A DNA stretch of 35,938 nt. Origin: Polaromonas sp. A23. Its GTDB lineage: Bacteria; Pseudomonadota; Gammaproteobacteria; Burkholderiales; Burkholderiaceae_C. This document shows, piece after piece, positions 1 through 8,411 of this stretch. Position 1 is the first letter of the stretch. Each line of letters begins with the position of its first letter. The DNA lies in contig NZ_MUNO01000031.1 in NCBI RefSeq assembly GCF_002001015.1, forward strand, positions 1 through 35,938. Direction: 5' to 3'. Both the position numbers and the translations under genes were made by a program. The notes beneath the pieces are model-generated. The model was given only the letters and a program-made list of their open reading frames with translations. It was not told the origin of the DNA and did not search any database.

Positions 1-284
1 GGCTAGGGGTGGGAGTGGGGAGTTACGCCTACTGCCCAAGGCGAACCAGGAACGCAGCGTGACGCAAAGAATCCGCTATCTATTTAGTAGCTGCTTGCAC
101 CCGTGCGATAAGGGCTGGTGGTCGATTTCATACAAGAAATCGGCTGTTTGCCCTCTGCAGGGGACTCTAGCCGCCCTGCGAACCGCGATGCGCCCAGTCG
201 GTCGTACGCTTCTCAATCAACTGAACAACACGTTCACCTCGTGCTGATGCTCGACCGCCGGCGACGCCCTCGCCAAGCCCAAAC
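1..284. other. Gene-free left end of the window
   Basis: No convincing gene is seen here. The short ORF beginning near base 59 has no recognisable family features and runs through a dispersed repeat (75-128). Just after the repeat, CGATTTC at 123-129 and GAAATCG at 136-142 form a 7-bp hairpin with a 6-nt loop. No T-run follows, so it is not a clear intrinsic terminator. The stop codon of the adhesin gene (minus strand) lies at 285-287, so this stretch is its downstream region. Confidence 0.5.
75..128 (+). repeat. Dispersed repeat, copy A (full length, intergenic)
   Basis: The copy begins with a 17-nt core, GCTATCTATTTAGTAGC (75-91). It continues through TGCTTGCACCCGTGC and then AAGGGCTGG, ending near 128. 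The same order of blocks (core, GCxCCCGTG, AAGGGCTGG) is seen at 16347-16396. Parts of it occur at 18580-18617 and, on the minus strand, at 20855-20906. I associate such short repeats with Comamonadaceae genomes from memory; no search was done. Confidence 0.7.
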
Positions 285-2075
285 CTAGGGGCAAGACGTG
301 CCGTCGGCGAAGCCGATCGAGCCCGATGTGCCGGCGGAGAAGGCGCAACTGCCCGCGACGCGGACGTTGCCGCTGGAGCCGGCGGTAATTGCGCTGTTAA
401 CGACCAGGACCGCTTGATTGGGGCCGCCCGCCCCGGTGACGCTGATCGTATTCCCGGTGATGGTGGCGATCGTTCCACCGGGGACCCCACCGGCGACTTC
501 TATCCCTTGCTTGATATTCCCTGTTCCCGTGAGGGTGATCGTGTTGCCGCTCAATGTGACAGTACCGAACCCGCCCAGGCTGGCGTTGATGCCTTTGATG
601 TTCCCGGCGTTGGTGCTCGTTACGCCGATGGTGTTATTGCTCACGACGACATTGGTGGGGCCGCTAAAGATCAGGATGCCCGAAACGCTGGCGCCAGCGC
701 CGCTGCCGGGAACGCTGGCTGTGATCGTGTTGTTAAGAATTCTGGCGCCGTTTCCAAAGGCGCGAACGGCGATGCTGCTGCTGCCTCCACCGCCGTCGCT
801 GTTGACTGTCATCCCGCTCAGCGTGCTGTTCGAGTCCAGCCTAACGACGCCGGTCGTTGTGTTGAAACTGCCGTTGATTACAGCACCCGGTCCCGTGAGC
901 GTGGCGGTAGCGCCGGACGGCGTGCGAACGACGATCGGACTTGTGCCCGCAAGCGTCTGCCCGGGTTGCAGTGCGACGGTCGCGGTCGTGGCATAGGTTC
1001 CGGTCAGGACTACGGTACTGTTGGCGCCCGCTGCGGCCACAGCTGCGGGCAGCGCGGCCCCTGTGGTTGTGCTGCTGCTGAGGATGGTGAGCGGCTGGCC
1101 GTTTGCGGTTGCCGTGGCGGTTTCGATGACCGGCGCGCGCGCCACCAGCGGGGCGACGATGTCGACATCGCGCAGGACGGGCGTGGTCATGCGCTGCTCT
1201 TGCCAATTGAGCCGCGGGCGCTCTTTCTCGCCGCCCAGCGGAACGCGCAGCCGCAGGGCAACAAACGTCTGCCTGCCGCGGATGTTGTCGTCCTGCACTT
1301 CTGCGTTAACCACAAGCTGCGCGCCGCGCCAGAGCTGCGGAAGGTCGGCCACCGTGAATTCTGCGCGCAGCCGCGGCCCCGACAGTCGTGTCGTCACGTC
1401 GCTGAAGCGGTAGCCGCCGATGTAAAGGCGCAATTGCCGCGGGCTTTCGACGTCGAACAGCGGCACGCGCCAGCCGACCTCGGCGTCAAAACCTCTGAGC
1501 GCACGCTCCTGCGTTGTGACGCTGCTCACCAGCACCGTGGTGCCGGAAAGGGAGGCCGTGCTCGCCGTGCCGGCGTCCCGCACCCGCTGGCCGTAGGGAA
1601 GGTAGGCATTGGCGCGGAAATCCCAATCCCTGCCCAAGGCCTCGCCTCCCAGCGTTGCCTGGTTGAAGAAGTTGCCGTTTCCGGTTTTGCGGCGGTCCAG
1701 ATAGCCGTAGCCGCCGATGTTCCAGCCGCCTTCCTGCATATGGCGCACGCCCAGCCCGAGGTTGCCTTCGCGGCTGTTCTGGTTGTCGAAACGCCCGCGC
1801 AGGTTGCCGAAGAAGAGCGTGCGCTCGGTCTGCTTGATTGGCAAGAAGAAATCGCTTTCTGCCAGGCTGCGTTTGGAGCCCGGCTTCGCCTCGAAGTCCA
1901 CATGCGCACCCCACTTGGGCGGCATTGATTGCGCCGACGTATTCGAAAGAAAGCCGAACGCTAATACCGCTGTTGCTGCGACGTGCGCTGGATGCATGAG
2001 TCCCCCTGAGAATCCCCTGGATCCGGCGTTGAAGACCAGGCGGTAAATGCGGTTCATGCTGGCGTGGGATGTCAT
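285..2075 (-). CDS. Inverse autotransporter adhesin with short beta-helix passenger
   Basis: Probable surface adhesin of the intimin/invasin (type Ve) class. The N-terminal MNRIYRLVFN (residues 7-16) resembles the extended signal peptide region of large autotransporters and is followed by a hydrophobic stretch ending near SAQS (about residue 50). Residues about 52-285 match an inverse autotransporter barrel: repeated G-L-G/G-Y-G strands, the GGYGYLDRR motif near 121-129, GRDWDFRANAYLP near 148-160, then a DVDIVAP exit near 303-309. The passenger (about 315-596) is Thr/Ser/Gly/Asn-rich with NNTI, GNTI and NGSF turns, as in right-handed beta-helices, rather than the Ig-like domains usual in intimins. 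Cys577 and Cys595 near the C-terminus are the only passenger cysteines. The start at 2075 is preceded by AGGAG seven bases upstream; ATG 2057 has no such site. Family assignment is strong; the ligand is unknown. Confidence 0.85.
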   Translation of the reverse strand: MTSHASMNRIYRLVFNAGSRGFSGGLMHPAHVAATAVLAFGFLSNTSAQSMPPKWGAHVDFEAKPGSKRSLAESDFFLPIKQTERTLFFGNLRGRFDNQNSREGNLGLGVRHMQEGGWNIGGYGYLDRRKTGNGNFFNQATLGGEALGRDWDFRANAYLPYGQRVRDAGTASTASLSGTTVLVSSVTTQERALRGFDAEVGWRVPLFDVESPRQLRLYIGGYRFSDVTTRLSGPRLRAEFTVADLPQLWRGAQLVVNAEVQDDNIRGRQTFVALRLRVPLGGEKERPRLNWQEQRMTTPVLRDVDIVAPLVARAPVIETATATANGQPLTILSSSTTTGAALPAAVAAAGANSTVVLTGTYATTATVALQPGQTLAGTSPIVVRTPSGATATLTGPGAVINGSFNTTTGVVRLDSNSTLSGMTVNSDGGGGSSSIAVRAFGNGARILNNTITASVPGSGAGASVSGILIFSGPTNVVVSNNTIGVTSTNAGNIKGINASLGGFGTVTLSGNTITLTGTGNIKQGIEVAGGVPGGTIATITGNTISVTGAGGPNQAVLVVNSAITAGSSGNVRVAGSCAFSAGTSGSIGFADGTSCP

Positions 2076-2219
2076 GCTAACGCTCCTGATGAGTTATGTT
2101 TTATGCCTGAGCTCAATAAATACGGGTGTAGGCTGCTCCTCATTCAAGAGCGCACAACGCTGCATGAGACACCTCGTAAAACCTTCCGGAGCGACTATAA
2201 AAATACTGGCTTCGGTTGT

Positions 2220-2241
2220 ATGTCCCTACATGTAGGGACAT
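2220..2241. promoter_or_regulatory. Perfect 22-bp palindrome, candidate operator
   Basis: The half-site ATGTCCCTACA is followed directly by its exact reverse complement TGTAGGGACAT. It lies 36 bp upstream of the response-regulator ATG (2278) and about 145 bp upstream of the adhesin start on the other strand. A minus-strand TATAGT (2194-2199) could be a -10 for the adhesin, in which case the palindrome edge would overlap its -35 region. A LuxR-type regulator dimer is the obvious candidate ligand, but this is inference from position and symmetry. Confidence 0.6.
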
Positions 2242-2277
2242 TTCACAGCGCCTAAAAATGCAACAATTCGGACCAAC

Positions 2278-2970
2278 ATGGTTCAGTCTGTCCCTCAAAA
2301 GCTGTCGCCCCTATCGACCATTGGCGTAGCGGTGGTTGAAGACCACCTGGACTTCAAGGCGGCATTTGTGGCGGCTATTGAGGCTGCGCCTGACACCCAC
2401 CTGGCCGGCCTGGCCGGGCTGCTGGCAGATGGCCTGCAACTGCTTAACGGGCCTGCGGCAGATGTACTGCTGGTAGATTTGGGGCTGCCCGATGGTTCCG
2501 GCATTGAGCTGATTCGCGCAACGCACAAAGCCTGGCCCGAGTGCAGCATCATGGTGACCACAGCGTTTGGTGACGAGGCGCATGTGATGCAGTCGATAGA
2601 AGCGGGGGCCTCGGGCTATTTGCTCAAAGACAGCAGCCCTGAAAAAATAGTTGAGGAAATACGCAATCTGCATAACGGCGGCAGCCCCATCAGCCCGCTC
2701 ATCGCGCGGCGGGTTCTACAACGCTTGCGTACACCCACACCGCCCGTAGCTGCGTCAGTGCTCGACATGAAAAACGCGCTTTCGAGCCGCGAAACACAGG
2801 CCCTGGAGCTTGTCGCCAAGGGCTTCAGCTATGAGGAGATTGCAGGGCTGATGTCGGTGTCGCGTCAAACGGTATTAACCTTTGTGCGCCGAATCTATGC
2901 AAAACTGGAAGTCCATTCGCAAATGGAAGCGGTCGATGAAGCACGCAGGCAAGGGCTTTTGGCGAGGTAA
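2278..2970 (+). CDS. LuxR/NarL-type response regulator
   Basis: DNA-binding response regulator of a two-component pair. The receiver domain (about residues 14-135) has the acidic pair E21/D22, phospho-acceptor Asp67 in VLLVDLGLPDG, a Thr at 94-95 and Lys117 in GYLLKD. A LuxR-type helix-turn-helix follows at about 168-225 (SSRETQALELVAKGFSYEEI, then VSRQTVLTFVRRIYAKL). Its 230 aa are normal for the NarL/FixJ family. The histidine kinase starts within its 3' end, so the two are very likely co-translated. The upstream 22-bp palindrome suggests autoregulation and control of the divergent adhesin, but that is inferred. The ribosome site before ATG 2278 is weak (CGGA). Confidence 0.92.
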   Translation: MVQSVPQKLSPLSTIGVAVVEDHLDFKAAFVAAIEAAPDTHLAGLAGLLADGLQLLNGPAADVLLVDLGLPDGSGIELIRATHKAWPECSIMVTTAFGDEAHVMQSIEAGASGYLLKDSSPEKIVEEIRNLHNGGSPISPLIARRVLQRLRTPTPPVAASVLDMKNALSSRETQALELVAKGFSYEEIAGLMSVSRQTVLTFVRRIYAKLEVHSQMEAVDEARRQGLLAR

Positions 2971-4870
2971 CGCGCCGGGCTTGGCCCGAGTGTTGGCCTG
3001 CGCAGCTTGTGCATTGACGATGGTGGCCAGCAACAGCGCCTGGGCGCTGACCGCAAGCCGTATTCAGTCGGCGCAAATGATCCTGACATCCAACGGCAGC
3101 TTCGACATGCCGCCCCTGACTGCAGCCATGCCTACAGGTGATGCACAGGCGGTTGCATTGCCACACGTGTTTCCCAGAGGCATCAACACCCCCGAAAACG
3201 GAAACGATATTTTGACGGCCTGGTACCAAATAGCGGTACCGGATGCGGCGCAACCCGCATCAGGCCGGCCGCTGCGCCTGTACCTGCCACGCTGGCAAAC
3301 CGTCGGTCAAATTGCGGTGTACGCCGACAGCCGGCTGGTTTTTCGCTCCGGCGCAGGACCGATATGGAATGGTTTTAATCACCCGCTGTGGGTGGCGCTG
3401 GGCGGCGCGGCAGATGATGCCCCTCCAGAGACCGTGGTGATTCGGGTCGACCATCTGCGCAGCGCGGGCCTGGCGCTTTCGAGCGTCTGGCTAGGCGACG
3501 AGAAACAGCTTTCCCAACGACGCTGGTGGCGCGACTTTTTTCAGACGGATCTGACAGCCATTCTGTCTGCTGCCTTTTTGCTCATAGGATTTTTCGCGCT
3601 CGGGATTTGGTTACTCAGACGAGAAGCCATGTATGGGCTGTTTTTTTTGGTATCCCTGTTCAACTTCACGCGTAATCTGCATTTCCACCAAGGGCTGGAG
3701 CCGTTGCCCATATCAGAGGCCTGGTATGGCTGGATGACCATCAATTCCGCCTTTTGGGCTTTGGTGACAGCCTATATTTTTGGCTTCAGGTTGTACGCCG
3801 CTAAATTTCCGTTGATTGAGAGAGCACTTGTCATCATGACGGTGATGGCAGCCATCATCAGCCTGCCGGGGCTGACCTTGATACCCCTGACGTGGTTGCT
3901 GACACCCACCCTCTACCTGGGCGTGCTGGTGGGCATCGTAGCCATGACTTTGATCAGCATTCGCGCGGCCTGGCGCGCACGTTCGGGTGAGGCCATGCTG
4001 GTCATTGCCTGGAGTCTTCTGATCATCCCAACCGCCTTGCATGACCTGATGTTGCAAAACTACCGGCTTGACATTGAGCAGCTTTACCTGATGCCCTACA
4101 CAATGCTGGGCTTTTTTCCAATCATTCTGTATGTGATGCTGAAACGCTATACAAGCGCGCTGCACAAGGCTGAACGATCAAACGCAGACTTGCAAATCAG
4201 CCTCAAGGCCAAGGAAGTTGAGCTGGGCGAAAGCTACGCACGGTTGCGCGTGATTGAAAATGAGCAGGTGCTGGGTGCGGAACGCCAGCGCCTGATGCAA
4301 GACATGCATGACGGACTGGGCGCGTCTTTGATGGGAGCGCTCAAGGCGGTCGAAAGCGGCCGGCCGCTCGACCTGAGCGAGATCCTGCGCGAATGTATTG
4401 ACGACCTGAAACTGGCGATTGACTCGCTGGAGCCGATTCAGTCTGATTTGCTGTTGCTACTGGCCACGCTGCGCTTTCGGCTGGGAGCCCGGCTGGAGCA
4501 AGCAGGTGTCAGCCTGCACTGGCATGTAGAGGACATTCCCCGCATCGAATGGCTGAACCCACACAGTGCATTGCATGTGCTGCGTATTGTTCAGGAAGTT
4601 CTTGCCAATGCGGTCAAACATGCGCAGGCCAGCGCCGTCACGCTGGCAACAAAAACGCGGGGCAACCACGTTGTGGTGGTGATTGAAGACAACGGTATCG
4701 GCTTTGATGCGTCAGCGCCGCGCGCGCGGGGCCGGGGTGTGAGCAACGTCCTGCGGCGCGCGCAGGCGATTGGTGCGCAGGCAAGCTGGAACTCGCGGCC
4801 CGGTGGCACGCAGTTTGAGCTGGCATTGCCGCTGCAAGCGCCGCAAGTGAGCCAGCCCGCAAGTTACTGA
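2936..4870 (+). CDS. 7TMR-DISM sensor histidine kinase
   Basis: Membrane sensor kinase, partner of the preceding regulator. From ATG 2936 it is 644 aa. A signal-like segment (about residues 15-40) ends in SAWALTA. A periplasmic jelly-roll-like 7TMR-DISM extracellular domain (about 45-190) follows, then seven hydrophobic helices (about 204-404) and a short coiled linker with QISLKAKEVELGESYARLRV. The kinase core has H458 in DMHDGLG, the N-box EVLANAVKH (554-562), EDNGIGFD (584-591) and a final GGTQFELALPL. The H-box style is that of NarX/DesK-like kinases, which pair with LuxR-type regulators. The start 2936 is chosen because it gives a signal peptide and has GGAAG six bases upstream; it overlaps the regulator gene by 35 nt. 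TTG 2882 and ATG 2897 are possible but less likely. DISM domains are thought to sense small molecules, often sugars; the signal here is unknown. Confidence 0.88.
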   Translation: MKHAGKGFWRGNAPGLARVLACAACALTMVASNSAWALTASRIQSAQMILTSNGSFDMPPLTAAMPTGDAQAVALPHVFPRGINTPENGNDILTAWYQIAVPDAAQPASGRPLRLYLPRWQTVGQIAVYADSRLVFRSGAGPIWNGFNHPLWVALGGAADDAPPETVVIRVDHLRSAGLALSSVWLGDEKQLSQRRWWRDFFQTDLTAILSAAFLLIGFFALGIWLLRREAMYGLFFLVSLFNFTRNLHFHQGLEPLPISEAWYGWMTINSAFWALVTAYIFGFRLYAAKFPLIERALVIMTVMAAIISLPGLTLIPLTWLLTPTLYLGVLVGIVAMTLISIRAAWRARSGEAMLVIAWSLLIIPTALHDLMLQNYRLDIEQLYLMPYTMLGFFPIILYVMLKRYTSALHKAERSNADLQISLKAKEVELGESYARLRVIENEQVLGAERQRLMQDMHDGLGASLMGALKAVESGRPLDLSEILRECIDDLKLAIDSLEPIQSDLLLLLATLRFRLGARLEQAGVSLHWHVEDIPRIEWLNPHSALHVLRIVQEVLANAVKHAQASAVTLATKTRGNHVVVVIEDNGIGFDASAPRARGRGVSNVLRRAQAIGAQASWNSRPGGTQFELALPLQAPQVSQPASY

Positions 4871-4887
4871 ACTCCTGCAGACAAGAC

Positions 4888-5997
4888 TTACGCCTTCCCC
4901 ACCTTGGCCTTCCGGTAATTCCACCAAGGCAACATCGCCCTCAGCGAAAGCACTTCCCCACTTTGTGCAGAAGCCCCGCTGTAACCAGGCAGGCTGTCCA
5001 GCACGATCGACCAGTGATGGCTTTGCAGCTCTGCAATCAGGGCCTGCACCGGCGCTTCCGGCAAGGCGGATTTCAGGCAGACCAGGTGATAACGCTCGAG
5101 GACCAGCGGCACAAAGTCCAGTCCCTTGTCGCGAGCCGCTGCCTCAATACCCAGGCCTGCGTCGGCCGCGCCGCTGGCAATGGCCTGCGCAACCGCGCCA
5201 TGTGAAGGTTCCTGCGTGTCATAGCCGTTGATGCCGCTTGCCGCCACGCCGGCTTGCGCGAGGAGCTCGTCAAGCAGCACGCGCGTGCCGGTTCCTGCTG
5301 CGCGGTTCACATACCGAAGGCCCGGCTGCGCCAGGTCGGTGACGCCCTTGATGTTGAATGGATTGTTTTTGGCAACCATCAACCCCTGCTGTCGGTGCGC
5401 AAAACCAATCAGCTTGTGCAGGCCGGGCTTGAGGAGGTTGCGGTAGGTCTGGGCGGCAATCGACTTGCTGCCGGGCTGGGCCAGGGTGTGAAAGCCGGCC
5501 ATCATGCAGCGCCCGGCGTTGAGGGCGGCAATGGCGTCCACACTGCCCATGAAACGTATGTCCAGATGCAGCCTGCGTGTTGCTGCCTGTTCCCGCAGGG
5601 CGCTCAGCGCAGCATCGTGGCTTGCGTACAGGGTCAGTACATGGGCTTCGTCGTCAAACGCGGTGGAAAAGGCCCGTTCGATGTCGCCGCGCAGCGCTTC
5701 GATTTGCGGTGCCAGCCGGGCTTGCGCCTGGCGCTCGGCCCACAGCAGTTTTTCACCAAACTCGGTGAGTTGCGCGCGCTGGCCTTTGTCCCAGACGATC
5801 AGCGGGCGCTCCAGCGTTTGCTCCCATTTTTTCAATGCGCCCCACACATGGCGATACGACAGGTCCATCTCACGCGCTGCTTTGGCGATGGAGCCCTGCT
5901 CGCGCACGGCGTGCAACACGTCCATCAGCGGGTTGCGGATCAGCGTGTCTTTGCTGCGCTCGGGCGACAGCAGGTAGGAGAGTTCGACTTTGTGCAT
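4888..5997 (-). CDS. ModE-like HTH regulator fused to a binding-protein-like domain
   Basis: Probable one-component transcription regulator for oxyanion uptake. Residues about 20-85 form a ModE/LysR-type winged helix (AVREQGSIAKAAREMDLSYR, then VWGALKKWEQ). Residues about 118-345 resemble a periplasmic binding protein fold (PBP-like, cytoplasmic), with AAGTGTRVLLDELLAQAG (about 233-250) and ASGAADAGLGIEAAA. There is no signal peptide, so the domain should act inside the cell as an effector-binding module. The gene is divergent from tupBCA with 137 bp between start codons, which suggests it senses tungstate, molybdate or a molybdenum-cofactor-related ligand. Ligand and sign of control are inferred from context. 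The length (369 aa) is typical of HTH plus PBP-like proteins. Confidence 0.82.
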   Translation of the reverse strand: MHKVELSYLLSPERSKDTLIRNPLMDVLHAVREQGSIAKAAREMDLSYRHVWGALKKWEQTLERPLIVWDKGQRAQLTEFGEKLLWAERQAQARLAPQIEALRGDIERAFSTAFDDEAHVLTLYASHDAALSALREQAATRRLHLDIRFMGSVDAIAALNAGRCMMAGFHTLAQPGSKSIAAQTYRNLLKPGLHKLIGFAHRQQGLMVAKNNPFNIKGVTDLAQPGLRYVNRAAGTGTRVLLDELLAQAGVAASGINGYDTQEPSHGAVAQAIASGAADAGLGIEAAARDKGLDFVPLVLERYHLVCLKSALPEAPVQALIAELQSHHWSIVLDSLPGYSGASAQSGEVLSLRAMLPWWNYRKAKVGKA

Positions 5998-6009
5998 GGC
6001 GGGGCGATG

Positions 6010-6048
6010 TTAGCGATTATGGGCGCTGCTCCGTTCCGCATCTAGCGC
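6010..6048. promoter_or_regulatory. Possible operator half-sites before tup operon
   Basis: Two direct TAGCG elements, TTAGCGAT at 6010-6017 and CTAGCGCA at 6042-6049, lie 32 bp apart in the divergent region between the ModE-like regulator and tupB. The first, read on the minus strand, is ATCGCTAA, close to a ModE half-site. No clean palindrome is present, unlike the modA-modE region. This is a weak call. Confidence 0.2.
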
Positions 6049-6134
6049 ACCTATGTTCAGGGCTTCATAGCTCGTGATCCCCGATGGCTGGAAGCCGTTT
6101 AAACCCTAGGATAGGCACTCTTTTCATTGTCTAC

Positions 6135-6862
6135 ATGAACACCTTTTCCGACAGCGTCAGCACCGCCTTTTCGCTGATCACCTCCTTCGATCCCTTGCTC
6201 GGCAGCATCGTCATCAGATCGCTGGCCGTGAGCGCCTGCGCCTGTCTGCTGGCCTGCAGCGCAGGCTTGGTGCTGGGCGCTTGGCTCGGCGTGGCGCGCT
6301 TCCGTGGCCGCGCCGCCTGGCTGACCTTGCTCAACACCATGCTGGCCCTGCCTTCGGTGGTGGTCGGGCTGGTCGTTTATCTCGTGCTGTCGCGCTCTGG
6401 TCCGCTGGGTTTCCTCGGTTGGCTGTTTTCCTTCAAGGCCATGGTGCTGGCGCAGGCCATTCTGGTGCTGCCCGTGGTCACCGCCCTGACGCGCCAGGTG
6501 GTGGAGGACGCAGACCAGGCCAATGGCGAGCAATTGCGGTCGCTGGGCGCGGGGCCGCTGTTGCGCAGTTGGTTGCTGGCCTGGGACGAGCGGTATGCCT
6601 TGCTCACTGTGGTGATTGCATCGTTCGGCCGGGCCATCTCTGAAGTGGGCGCGGTGATGATCGTGGGTGGGAATATCGACGGCTTTACGCGCGTGATGAC
6701 CACGGCCATCGCGCTGGAAACCAGCAAGGGCGACTTGCCGCTGGCTCTGGCGCTGGGCATGGTGTTGCTCGGTGTGGTGCTGGTTCTCAATGCAATGATT
6801 GCAGCCGTGAGGCGTTGGCGCATGGGCCGCGACGGGCAGCCCATGCTGCTGAGTGCAGCAGT

Positions 6863-6866
<4 letters not shown>
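6135..6866 (+). CDS. tupB: Tungstate-type ABC transporter permease
   Basis: Inner-membrane channel subunit of a TupABC-type oxyanion importer. It shows several hydrophobic helices and an EAA-like loop: QLRSLGAGPLLRSWLLAWDE, then FGRAISEVGAVMIVGGN near residues 175-195. The GRAISEVGAVMIVGGNI signature is shared by TupB and other molybdate/tungstate permeases. ATG 6135 is chosen (243 aa) because the protein then begins just before the first helix; ATG 6084 would add 17 residues, and neither start has a clear ribosome site. The stop overlaps the next start (ATGA), marking the first gene of a tight tupBCA operon. Specificity for tungstate over molybdate is inferred from the binding protein. Confidence 0.85.
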
Positions 6867-7560
<694 letters not shown>

Positions 7561-7564
<4 letters not shown>

Positions 7565-8394
7565 ATTTAAGGAAGATTTATGCATCATTTCGGCCATTCG
7601 CCCTTGTTCTACTTGCGCTGACAGCTAGCAATTTAATAGCAACTGGTGCCTGGGCCCAATCCATCACCATGGCCTCCACAACGTCAACCGAGCAGTCGGG
7701 ACTGTTTGGCTACCTGTTGCCCGAGTTCAAGAAGGCCAGCGGGCTGGACGTGAAGGTGGTGGCGGTGGGCACGGGCCAGGCCATCGATATGGCGCGGCGC
7801 GGCGATGCCGACGTGCTCTTCGTTCACGACCAGGTGGCTGAGGAAAAGTTCGTGGCTGACGGGTTTTCCGTCAAGCGCTTTCCGGTGATGTACAACGATT
7901 TCGTGCTGGTCGGGCCCAAAGGTGACCCCGCAGCAACCCGAGGCAAGGACATTGGCGCAGCGCTGCAGAAAATTTCCGCGGCCAACGCTCCCTTCATCTC
8001 GCGCGGCGACAAGAGCGGCACGCACGCGGCCGAGTTGCGCTACTGGACGCAGGCGGGCGTGGCGGACAAAAAAGGCAGCGGCTACAAGGAATGCGGTTGC
8101 GGCATGGGCCCGGCGCTGAACATTGGCGCATCGTCCAACGCCTATGTGCTGACCGACCGGGGCACCTGGCTGAATTTCAAGAACCGTGCCGACCTGGCGG
8201 TGCTGGTTGAAGGCGACACCAAGCTGTTCAACCAGTACGGCGTGATGGTGGTGAATCCTGCAAAGCATCCGCACCTGAAATCCGCCGACGCCCAAAAATT
8301 TGTGGACTGGATTGTTTCGCCGACCGGCCAGAATGTGATTGCGTCTTACAAGATTGGCGGCGAACAGTTGTTCTTCCCGAACGCGGTGAAGTGA
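7561..8394 (+). CDS. tupA: Tungstate-type substrate-binding protein
   Basis: Periplasmic oxyanion-binding protein of the tup importer. A signal peptide (about residues 1-33) ends at GAWAQ, then the mature start has MASTTSTEQSGLFGYLLPEF. This Ser/Thr-rich TTST-type segment is the ligand loop of TupA proteins. Further TupA-like features are GTGQAIDMARRGDADV, SRGDKSGTH (about 141-149) and GMGPALNIGASSNAYVLTDR. Unlike ModA at 10198-10944, it has the TupA order of motifs, so tungstate is the preferred guess, although some members also bind molybdate. The start is GTG 7561, overlapping the tupC stop. The codons for the signal peptide contain a copy of the 17-nt dispersed core (7624-7640). The gene ends 17 nt before the converging modC stop. 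Confidence 0.88.
7624..7640 (+). repeat. 17-nt dispersed core, copy B (inside tupA)
   Basis: GCTAGCAATTTAATAGC lies in the signal-peptide region of tupA and reads in frame as Ala-Ser-Asn-Leu-Ile-Ala. The flanking AACTGGTGCC bears only slight resemblance to the longer repeat. It includes TTA and ATA, codons that are rare in this GC-rich sequence. Confidence 0.45.
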
Positions 8395-8411
8395 TGCAGT
8401 GCGCGGAAGCG

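Noticed and set aside
414..1928. Long plus-strand ORF (504 aa) opposite the adhesin gene
   Set aside because: It is Arg/Ala-rich with no family features and lies fully antisense to a well-supported gene in GC-rich DNA, where such open frames are expected.
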